From contig JAGVXR010000026.1 in the NCBI GenBank assembly GCA_018303645.1, positions 1 through 14,306 of the forward strand: DNA of 14,306 nucleotides, in the 5' to 3' direction. Shown here in pieces: positions 6,717-12,852 of this stretch. A model generated the notes under the pieces. The model saw nothing but the letters and a program-made list of their open reading frames with translations, did no database searches and had not been told where the DNA came from. Every line of letters begins with the position of its first letter. The stretch's first letter is position 1. Made by a program: the position numbers and the translations under genes. This DNA is from Candidatus Woesearchaeota archaeon. Lineage in GTDB: Archaea > Nanobdellota > Nanobdellia > Woesearchaeales > GW2011-AR4.

Positions 6717-6748
6717 TTTTGGTTTTTAGAAGTAATAGGTATTTGAAA

Positions 6749-8290
6749 TTAAATAAGCAGCTTACCAGTATACAATTTAGACTTTTTTAATCGCTTAGCA
6801 GCAGAATCCACAACCTTTGTCAGTTCAATATCACCTGTTAATGCACCATAAACCCTTAATGTTTGAATTGAACTCTCAACTGTTTTTGGATCAGAGGAAA
6901 AAGCTAAATGCTTTAACTGCTGTTTAGCATAACTCTGAGCATCATCTCCGACATAATTGCTAATAGCCTCAAATCTTCCCTGTAACCAGTCCCTATGTTC
7001 ATCAAAGATACTATCTCTATTTAATGTGGATTTACCTATGTCAGTTATGACTCTTTGCAGCAATTCACTTTTGTGGAATCTAAAAACCCTATATGCCAAA
7101 TCACTATCTTCAGGCATTTCACCTAAATGTTGTATGTAAATACCTCCCATTGTACTAATGTTCATTGATTTATCATACTCCATGTGTTGTTTCAAAACAG
7201 AATTGTCTACCTCTATTCTTAAATTGTCAACATTTTCCTGCGGCTTGGTCAACATTGTTACAAGCCCAATCTTGTCAGAAGTAGTAGTGTGCGATATTCC
7301 ATATCTGAGCAAATCACCGAGATAGCTTCCTTTAGATCCGCGATATTGTAAATGTCCCAAGTTGTGCATTAAAACTGAAGGTATATCAAAAGGTATCTGG
7401 CATTCCAAACATTGCTCTAAAGATGTTCTATCATTTGCATAATCCTTTAGAGTTTCGAAAGCTTCTTCTGAATCTTGCTCTATGGTTTTTTTAGGTATAA
7501 GGTACGCTTTTAGATATTCAACTTTTCTTTTAATACCTCTAGCAATATCGGTAGCTTCATCTTTATCTTTTTGCTTCCATTTAAGAGATGGTACAACATT
7601 TATATACATATTCAATCCATTAATTATGTCGGCATAAGCTTCAAGTTGCTCTTCAGTATCACCAGCTTTTATTTTTAATTCATTTAATTTTTTCGTGACT
7701 TCATTAGGTGTTGCAGTAGGAACATGCAATCCACTTTCCAACTGCTTATATAAAGTGCCTCTAAAGTTTGTTATTGCCTGAGATGACCCTTCAAACCCTG
7801 AGCCAAATAATTCTCCATTAATCCTCGTTATAGCATAATTCCCCACTATACTATCTGCTAAATCTTCTCCAGCGTCGTGAGTTGCAATTGATATTATCTT
7901 AGGCAATTCATTATTGGAGAAGCCCAATTCCCAATAATCGGGCCTTATAATGGTATTTAGAAAATGATAGAAGTTGGATTTGCCTACTTTCCTTCCACTC
8001 TCACCCATGTAGGCAGCGTCAACAAATAATAAAGGCAATACAGCACCCTCACCAAAATATTGCCTTATAAGACTTGGAGGTAAATGTTTTACTTCATCTA
8101 AATTCTTCAATAAAGAATCGTAGTCTTGCCCATTTTTTACACTTTTCGTTTCATTACCATTGCCTTTGACACCGCTCCTAGAAAAAAAAGGGCGTCCAAT
8201 ATAGCCCTTTATACTTTCAACTGCTCTATTCATCTGATGATGAATACTACTCACCAAATCATCTAGTGGTAAGGAAATTGATGTAGCCAT
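6749..8290 (-). CDS. RelA/SpoT-like HD-domain protein (putative alarmone hydrolase), 513 aa
   Basis: Residues about 88-150 align by eye with the start of the RelA/SpoT hydrolase domain. FVDAAYMGESGRKVGKSNFYH matches the A..H.GQ.RKSG.PY..H block, with metal histidine H109. ATHDAGEDLADSIVG matches LLHDvvED, with H138-D139 and the catalytic E142-D143 pair. The 29-residue gap between H109 and H138 is close to that in Rel. The fourth ligand, the aspartate of Rel's LADRLHN helix, is not obvious. The protein is far longer than a bare hydrolase domain, and the remaining 360 residues, with a possible Cys pair at 294/297 (CLEC), are unrecognised. It precedes the synthetase by 75 bases, so the two halves of a RelA/SpoT enzyme appear to be split over two genes. 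A GAGGAGA ribosome-binding site lies 10 nt before the ATG. No signal peptide or membrane segment. Function as hydrolase or antitoxin is inferred. Confidence 0.7.
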   Translation of the reverse strand: MATSISLPLDDLVSSIHHQMNRAVESIKGYIGRPFFSRSGVKGNGNETKSVKNGQDYDSLLKNLDEVKHLPPSLIRQYFGEGAVLPLLFVDAAYMGESGRKVGKSNFYHFLNTIIRPDYWELGFSNNELPKIISIATHDAGEDLADSIVGNYAITRINGELFGSGFEGSSQAITNFRGTLYKQLESGLHVPTATPNEVTKKLNELKIKAGDTEEQLEAYADIINGLNMYINVVPSLKWKQKDKDEATDIARGIKRKVEYLKAYLIPKKTIEQDSEEAFETLKDYANDRTSLEQCLECQIPFDIPSVLMHNLGHLQYRGSKGSYLGDLLRYGISHTTTSDKIGLVTMLTKPQENVDNLRIEVDNSVLKQHMEYDKSMNISTMGGIYIQHLGEMPEDSDLAYRVFRFHKSELLQRVITDIGKSTLNRDSIFDEHRDWLQGRFEAISNYVGDDAQSYAKQQLKHLAFSSDPKTVESSIQTLRVYGALTGDIELTKVVDSAAKRLKKSKLYTGKLLI

Positions 8291-8296
8291 TCTTTC

Positions 8297-8335
8297 TTAT
8301 TCTCCTCTTCTTTTCCCATTCTTCCAGTCTTTCAT
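8297..8335 (-). CDS. Tiny upstream reading frame 2 (12 codons) before the HD gene
   Basis: It reads MKDWKNGKRRGE and stops six bases before, and in frame with, the HD gene ATG. GAGGGTTGAT immediately upstream resembles a ribosome-binding site. Its own last codons contain the GAGGAGA that serves the HD gene, so a ribosome translating it would cover that site. Could be chance in a purine-rich leader; no homology claimed. Confidence 0.25.
   Translation of the reverse strand: MKDWKNGKRRGE
8301..8307 (-). promoter_or_regulatory. Strong Shine-Dalgarno for the HD gene
   Basis: The minus strand reads GAGGAGA, 10 bases before the ATG at 8290. Most other genes that start transcripts in this window lack one and seem leaderless, so the HD gene is unusual in having a long leader with a canonical site. 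Confidence 0.6.
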
Positions 8336-8355
8336 TTATCAACCCTCTTTTTCAT
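8332..8355 (-). CDS. Tiny upstream reading frame 1 (7 codons) before the HD gene
   Basis: It reads MKKRVDK and its stop overlaps the ATG of the next tiny frame (ATGA overlap). A TATA element at 8382-8390 lies about 31 nt upstream, so this would be the first ATG of a nearly leaderless transcript. The overlap suggests coupling to the second frame, but seven codons can arise by chance. Confidence 0.2.
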   Translation of the reverse strand: MKKRVDK

Positions 8356-8381
8356 CTTCTCAGAACCTAGTTGCTGCTTCC

Positions 8382-8390
8382 CCTATATAA
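8382..8390 (-). promoter_or_regulatory. TATA element for the alarmone-like operon
   Basis: The minus strand reads TTATATAGG. A start about 26 nt downstream (near 8361) would put the transcript end just before the first tiny reading frame and about 70 nt before the HD gene. It is the nearest TATA match upstream of 8290. Confidence 0.4.
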
Positions 8391-8442
8391 CCCGCAATGC
8401 TTTCTTAATTTAAAAATCTATCTGTTTTTAGCAATAACCAAC

Positions 8443-8460
8443 TTATATAAATTATATAAA
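8443..8460. repeat. Perfect tandem 9-bp repeat, TATA-like, in the operon leader region
   Basis: TTATATAAA occurs twice in direct succession and reads as a TATA box on both strands. It lies between the DUF371 stop (8492) and the alarmone-like operon. It could be a second, distal promoter for the HD gene. The rest of 8291-8491 holds only the tiny frames and A/T-rich sequence. Confidence 0.45.
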
Positions 8461-8491
8461 AGATATGCAATTTAATAAATTTAAAGCAAAA

Positions 8492-8914
8492 TTAACCTTT
8501 GTTTTCAACAACAACACTTATTTTACTCTCTTTTTTCTTTAAAAAGTTAATTAAATCCCTATTTAACCAAAAAGCAGCATTATCTGCTTTTATTGCAAAA
8601 GTCCTTTCAGATGCGAAATTCGTTTTTCTGATGACGAATTCTTTATTGTGATTAAATCCCGGATTGAGTTCCGCCTGTATCTTTTCCTGAATTTGCTGAT
8701 TTTTATTATTGGATATTGCCTTTATTGTGACTGTCAGCTTGTTGTCTTTTGAATCTTCAATGAACCTCTTTAATTTGCTTAATTCAAAATCAGCCTTAAT
8801 GCCGACAATGCAATCCCCATTTAAGCTCAGTTCTTCGTCCTTTGTGAACTCCAAAGTTGTTTTATGGGTTCCAAGAATGTTCGGGTGCCCGTAAGCATTG
8901 AATTTGTAAATCAT
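8492..8914 (-). CDS. DUF371 family protein
   Basis: 140 aa with the archaeal DUF371 signature at the N-terminus: FNAYGHPNILGTHKTTLEFTKD, then a GDCIVGIKAD segment near residues 33-42. The remainder alternates predicted strands with a conserved-looking FVIRKTNFASERTFAIKADNAA block near 93-114. The biochemical role of the family is not known to me. The ATG overlaps the stop of the upstream amidotransferase gene by four bases (ATGA), so the two are translationally coupled and probably act together or are at least made in fixed ratio. No membrane segments or signal peptide. Confidence 0.85.
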   Translation of the reverse strand: MIYKFNAYGHPNILGTHKTTLEFTKDEELSLNGDCIVGIKADFELSKLKRFIEDSKDNKLTVTIKAISNNKNQQIQEKIQAELNPGFNHNKEFVIRKTNFASERTFAIKADNAAFWLNRDLINFLKKKESKISVVVENKG

Positions 8915-9819
8915 CTTAAAAGGCTCTGCAAATAATCCTTTTTAAATTTAAACCCTTTTCTTTTTGCCAGTTTCTCAATGCCGCTGACAAAATTGCTGCC
9001 GTACTGCGCAGCCTGCTTTTTGCGCCATGCAAACTCCTTCTTCAAGCCGATGAATTCAGCCGCTTCCCTCAATATAACCTTCTTGCTGCTTTTGTCGAGC
9101 TTTAACATTGGGTGAATTTGCATAGCAGCTTTTATGAGCTCTTTGTCAAGAAACGGCGTCCTCAATTCCAAGCCAAGATGCCTTGCGATTGCAAAGTCCC
9201 TTGTCAAATCCCTCTGCCACATGTTTCTCAAGCCGCTCCAGCATTCCCTGTGCAGAGCCTCAAAATTGTTTTTTTGCATGGCATCTTCATGCCTTTGGTA
9301 GCCTGCAAAGATTTCCTCGCTGCCCAAACCGCCAAACAATGCATTATTTCCATCTGCCAGTGCAAGCTTTCCGGCTGCGTACAGAACAGAGCCGACGCTT
9401 ACCTTGACAATGTCAGCATCGCCCAATATTTTAATTACATTTTTTAAAATAAGCTCCAAGTCATCCAAATTCAATACTTTGAACTTAAAATTAAATCCAT
9501 AGGCATCAGCAACTTTCTTTGCCCATTCAATGTCATCAGAGCCCCCAATGCCAACAGTGTAGCAAGTAAAATTACAGTTAAGCTTTTTTGCAACAAAAGC
9601 GATCAGCGAACTGTCAACCCCGCCTGAAAAAAGAATGCCGAATTTTGGCATAATTCTTTTCCTGATTGCACTAACTATTGCCTCTGCAATTTCCCTTTTT
9701 GCCCTTTCATTGTTGGTTTCAAGATTGTCAAAATTATTCTCCATTCCATCTACAAACTTCATCCATAAATTCTCCGGAATCAGCTTCCCTTCCTTTACAA
9801 TGCCTAAAATCTGAGTCAT
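8911..9819 (-). CDS. Asparagine-synthetase-type ATP-dependent amidotransferase domain, no glutaminase domain
   Basis: 302 aa of the asparagine synthetase C-terminal fold (PP-loop ATP pyrophosphatase). Key motifs: FGILFSGGVDSSLIAF (PP-loop, SGGVDSS at 65-71), CYTVGIGGSDDIEWAKKVAD, the second active-site loop GGLGSEEIFAGYQRH (163-177), and LELRTPFLDKELI (about 216-228). In full AsnB an N-terminal glutaminase with Cys at position 2 supplies ammonia. Here only about 40 unrelated residues precede the synthetase domain, so it must use free ammonia or a partner, or adenylate a different substrate. DUF371 follows with a four-base overlap. A TATA box centred about 26 nt before the ATG implies a leaderless mRNA. 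Asparagine synthesis is possible but the true substrate is undetermined. Confidence 0.85.
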   Translation of the reverse strand: MTQILGIVKEGKLIPENLWMKFVDGMENNFDNLETNNERAKREIAEAIVSAIRKRIMPKFGILFSGGVDSSLIAFVAKKLNCNFTCYTVGIGGSDDIEWAKKVADAYGFNFKFKVLNLDDLELILKNVIKILGDADIVKVSVGSVLYAAGKLALADGNNALFGGLGSEEIFAGYQRHEDAMQKNNFEALHRECWSGLRNMWQRDLTRDFAIARHLGLELRTPFLDKELIKAAMQIHPMLKLDKSSKKVILREAAEFIGLKKEFAWRKKQAAQYGSNFVSGIEKLAKRKGFKFKKDYLQSLLR

Positions 9820-9837
9820 AAATGGGTATAATTGGCA

Positions 9838-9851
9838 GATTTTTAAAAAGG
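9838..9851 (-). promoter_or_regulatory. TATA element for the amidotransferase-DUF371 operon
   Basis: The minus strand reads CCTTTTTAAAAATC, centred 26 nt before the ATG at 9819, a textbook archaeal spacing for a leaderless mRNA. Confidence 0.55.
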
Positions 9852-9864
9852 TTTACATAGAAAC

Positions 9865-9873
9865 TATTAAATA
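9865..9873 (+). promoter_or_regulatory. TATA element for the 71-residue gene
   Basis: TATTAAATA is centred 27 nt before the ATG at 9896, implying a leaderless mRNA. It sits about 24 bp from the opposite-facing TATA box, making a compact divergent promoter. Confidence 0.55.
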
Positions 9874-9895
9874 CCTGCTTCTTTTATTTATCCGA

Positions 9896-10111
9896 ATGCC
9901 AAAAGACATAAACAAAGATGAGCAGATTGGCTTTCACAAGGGAGCATTGACGACGCTTGCAAAGGAAAGGGAAGAGATGCTGAAGATTCTCTCAATCGTA
10001 GAGCAGCTTATGCAGATGCACATCAAGAGCCTGCAGGAGCTTGGCATTGACCTTCAAAAAGAGAGCCAGCAGGCAAAAAAATCCAAATCAATAGAAGGCG
10101 CTTTGAGATAA
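9896..10111 (+). CDS. Small helical hypothetical protein, 71 aa
   Basis: Not recognised with confidence. The sequence is charged and predicted almost wholly helical: HKGALTTLAKEREEMLKILS (about 14-33) then VEQLMQMHIKSLQELGIDL (about 35-53), ending in a Lys/Gln-rich tail. Regular hydrophobic spacing suggests a two-helix hairpin or a dimerising coiled coil. It is probably cytoplasmic, with no signal peptide, membrane segment or cysteine. A well-placed TATA box supports it as a real gene. It converges on the 863-residue gene with only one base between the stop codons. Function unknown. Confidence 0.65.
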   Translation: MPKDINKDEQIGFHKGALTTLAKEREEMLKILSIVEQLMQMHIKSLQELGIDLQKESQQAKKSKSIEGALR

Positions 10112-10112
10112 C

Positions 10113-12704
10113 TCACTTATTTTTTAATTTGCCTATTCTTTTCTGGAGTTTTGCAGGCTTTGATGGAGCTTTTTTTACTGGCTTCTGTTTTTTTGCCGGT
10201 AATTTCAAAGATACGTGATTCTCCTTTAAATCCTTGGCATCCTCGCGCCTTTCTTCATACACAAACTTCTCTTTCTCTATTTTTTTGAACAAGCCCAAGT
10301 TCCTTATAGACTCTTCCAGCTCTTCTATGTCTGTTTTTGGCTTCTTCTGAATTTCAGGCTCTTTCTTTTCCCCACTTTCAGTTTTTCTTAATATTCTGGC
10401 AAAAACAGATGGCTTCTTTTCTGCTGTTTTATCGGGCTTTTCAATCTTTTTTGATTTTAATTCAGCAGTTTCTTTTTTAAATAAGCTCCCAAACCAGCCT
10501 TTTTCTGATTCCTTTGGCTTCTGCTCAATCTTCTCTTTTTCGCCAGATTCTTCCTTTTTGAATAAGGCTCCAAAAAAGGCAGGCTTTTCAGTGGATATTT
10601 CCTCTTTTTCAGGCTTCTGCTCAGTTTCCTTCAGTTCAGCTTCAGCTTTGCGCTTGCCAAATAATCCAAGCCATTTAGATTCCTTTTCATGCTTTTCTGC
10701 ATCGGCTTCCTCAGGCTTCGCCTCTTGCTGTTTTTTTTGCCTCTCCAGCTCTTTTTGTATTTTATGTTCCTCTTTTCTTCTGATATTTTCTTCCTCAAGT
10801 TTTCTTTTTTCTTCTTCCTTTTGCCTTGCTTCAAGCCCTTTCTGCCTTTTCAATTCCTCTTTTTTTATCAGATATTCCTGCTTCCTTTTCTCTTTCTCCT
10901 GCATCTTTTTTTCCTTTTGCTCTGCAGCTTGCCGCTTTTCTTCAGGAGTTTTATACAAGCCGATTTTGTGCAGAAGCGCATTAAATTTCTCCTTTTTCTC
11001 ATTTAGCAGCCTTTCCCTTCCAAGCTCTTCTTCCCTCGCAAGCTGGACCATCTTATTGTACAGGCTATTTAATTCAGAATAGACTTTTTGCTTTTCTTCG
11101 GATTCAAGCTCAATATACAGGTTTCTTGCCTTGAGGTAAATCTTTTTTGCCTTTTGAATATCCTTTTCTATGCTCTGCTTTAAGTCGTCCAGGATTTTGC
11201 TGAATTTTCCGAATTTATCGCTTGGCTTCTGCGCTTCTTCTGCATTTTCGGCTGGCGGTTCTTTCTGTTCCAGTCTAAGCAATCTTTTTTGCCTTTCTTC
11301 TTCAGCCCTTTGCCTCTCCAGCTCTTTTTGCCTTTTTAATTCCCTTTTCAGCTCCTCCTTTCTTTTTCTAGCTTCTTCCCTCAGCTTTTCAAGTTCCAGC
11401 CTTCTTCTCAGCATTTCCTGAACCTTTAATTCCTGCCGCTCCCTCTTTTCTTCCCATATCTGCCTTCTATCTGCTTCCAGCTGGGCTTTTCTTTTTTCTG
11501 CCTGTTTTCTCAGCTCCTCTTCCTCTCTCAGTTTTTCCCTTTCTGCCCTTTTTCTTCCCCTTTCTTCTTTCCATTCCCCTATTCTTGCCGTTGCATTGTC
11601 AAGAATGCCGGGCTTTTCAGCAGCTTCTTCAAGTTCCTCCTCTTTTCTTCTTGGCAGCGTGATTATACCGGTGAATTTTTCATAAAGATATGCCCCAATA
11701 AAAAAGTAAAAGTAAGCAGTCAATGCAAACAGCAAAAGCAATGTCGTCAATGAAAGCCCCAGGCAAAGCACGCTTTTCTTGCAGAAGTCCGTGAAAGCTT
11801 CAGGCTCAGGGCCAACAACTTCGAACAGATAGCTTGCTGTCCCGACAGAGCTGCCAAAAACAGCCTTGGCTGCAAAAACATAAGGGCCTGGCTTTAGGTT
11901 CTTAGGTACTGATATTGTCTTGAAGAAAGAAGCCTGGGTTTTTGCAACAACTGTTTCGCTCTCTGTCAAAACGGTATTCCCGTTCATATCCTTGACAAAG
12001 TACTCAACATCAACGTTGATGGATTCTATGCTCTCGAGGTTGAACAAGCGCACTTCGATTGTTGCATCGCTGCCCTGATTAACCTTCCTTTCAATGGCCA
12101 TGGGATTAAGGTTCATGTCAAAAAGCACGTTCTTTGTCTCAATCTCAACAATGATTGGGATTTCTTTGGCTGCCTTTCCGGAATTGACAGCGAGTTTTCC
12201 CACATAAATGCCGGGCTGCTGCTCTATGTTCTGCTCTTTTATGAAAGACGAAAAAGTTAATGTTACAATCTTTGTCTGCCCGGGCTTTATGGCAAAAGAA
12301 TTTGAGTCTATGCTCAATATATCGAGTCCTGCTGCATTTATCTCTATGTTTACAATCTCATCGCCGGTGTTCATTACCCTTATCTGCTTCTCTATGAACT
12401 CGTTGCTCCGTATCAAAACCTTGAGCAGAATCTGGTCAATCTCAAAATCAGGCTCCTGCAATGTTACCTTATTTATCAAATAGCCCTTATTCTGCAAAAA
12501 GAACAGGAGGCTGCCAAAAACCAAAATCAGCGCCAGAACAACAATCACGAAAAACAAGCCCTTTCTCAGTTTGTGCTTCGGGTGCTGCTCGGGATTTGTG
12601 CCCACATAGACTGTTTTGATTTTTCCGTCATCGCTCCTGACATTTTCATAATAATAAGGGCCCAATACCTTTCCGTGCCTTTTAATATACCTCTTAAATG
12701 CCAA
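10113..12704 (-). CDS. Large membrane protein: Ig-like outer domain plus long cytoplasmic coiled coil, 863 aa
   Basis: Order of parts: a short cytoplasmic N-terminus with GPYYYENVRSDDGKIKTVYVG (15-35), a motif recurring in other microbial proteins; membrane helix 1 (about 49-70); an outer region (71-309) of Ig-like beta domains, including FAIKPGQTKIVTLTF and the repeat-like 190-297 segment; membrane helix 2 (about 310-338); then some 525 cytoplasmic residues. These hold a highly charged coiled coil (352-480), a short helical module (KARNLYIELESEEKQKVYSE, 525-544), a second coiled coil (560-665), and a tail with five short W/F-G-LF-K-K motifs (678-808). Outer domain and helical module recur in the neighbouring 436-residue protein. 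A TATA box lies about 33 nt upstream. The Glu/Lys-rich region resembles a scaffold or cytoskeletal linker, but no function is known. Confidence 0.85.
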   Translation of the reverse strand: MAFKRYIKRHGKVLGPYYYENVRSDDGKIKTVYVGTNPEQHPKHKLRKGLFFVIVVLALILVFGSLLFFLQNKGYLINKVTLQEPDFEIDQILLKVLIRSNEFIEKQIRVMNTGDEIVNIEINAAGLDILSIDSNSFAIKPGQTKIVTLTFSSFIKEQNIEQQPGIYVGKLAVNSGKAAKEIPIIVEIETKNVLFDMNLNPMAIERKVNQGSDATIEVRLFNLESIESINVDVEYFVKDMNGNTVLTESETVVAKTQASFFKTISVPKNLKPGPYVFAAKAVFGSSVGTASYLFEVVGPEPEAFTDFCKKSVLCLGLSLTTLLLLFALTAYFYFFIGAYLYEKFTGIITLPRRKEEELEEAAEKPGILDNATARIGEWKEERGRKRAEREKLREEEELRKQAEKRKAQLEADRRQIWEEKRERQELKVQEMLRRRLELEKLREEARKRKEELKRELKRQKELERQRAEEERQKRLLRLEQKEPPAENAEEAQKPSDKFGKFSKILDDLKQSIEKDIQKAKKIYLKARNLYIELESEEKQKVYSELNSLYNKMVQLAREEELGRERLLNEKKEKFNALLHKIGLYKTPEEKRQAAEQKEKKMQEKEKRKQEYLIKKEELKRQKGLEARQKEEEKRKLEEENIRRKEEHKIQKELERQKKQQEAKPEEADAEKHEKESKWLGLFGKRKAEAELKETEQKPEKEEISTEKPAFFGALFKKEESGEKEKIEQKPKESEKGWFGSLFKKETAELKSKKIEKPDKTAEKKPSVFARILRKTESGEKKEPEIQKKPKTDIEELEESIRNLGLFKKIEKEKFVYEERREDAKDLKENHVSLKLPAKKQKPVKKAPSKPAKLQKRIGKLKNK
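10281..10673 (-). repeat. Five degenerate copies of a short aromatic-hydrophobic-KK peptide motif in the 863-aa protein
   Basis: Residues WLGLFGKR (678-685), FFGALFKK (710-717), WFGSLFKK (737-744), VFARILRK (767-774) and LGLFKK (803-808) are spaced by roughly 27-35 residues of charged, disordered-looking linker. Each would form a short amphipathic patch ending in basic residues. The repetition is at protein level; the DNA copies are diverged. Confidence 0.7.
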
Positions 12705-12731
12705 GAATTATCACCCCGGCAAAGAGCATGG

Positions 12732-12741
12732 AATATATAAA
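12732..12741 (-). promoter_or_regulatory. TATA element for the 863-aa membrane protein gene
   Basis: The minus strand reads TTTATATATT, centred about 33 nt before the ATG at 12704, giving a leader of only a few bases. A second TATA-like stretch at 12828-12845 is farther upstream and less likely to be used. Confidence 0.5.
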
Positions 12742-12785
12742 TCCAAATAAATCACAAAAATTCATCAAAAATCCACCTCTTTTTT

Positions 12786-12809
12786 GTAGTGTAACGCGTA
12801 GTGTAACAC
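12786..12809. repeat. Tandem 12-bp direct repeat upstream of the 863-aa gene
   Basis: GTAGTGTAAC occurs at 12786-12795 and again at 12798-12807, a period of 12 bp (about one helical turn). It lies some 45-75 bp upstream of the TATA box, where an archaeal activator or repressor dimer could bind. The rest of the 148-nt gap is A/T-rich. Confidence 0.5.
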
Positions 12810-12852
12810 TATTAAGAATTCAAATTCGTATATTTAAATATATTTCGGTTGA

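Noticed and set aside
8911..9819. Calling this a complete asparagine synthetase (AsnB)
   Set aside because: The glutaminase domain with its N-terminal cysteine is absent, so only the synthetase-type domain can be claimed.
10558..11421. Long Ser/Phe-rich plus-strand frames across the 863-aa gene
   Set aside because: They are the complement of Glu/Lys-rich coiled-coil codons, have no domain, and lie wholly inside a well-supported gene.
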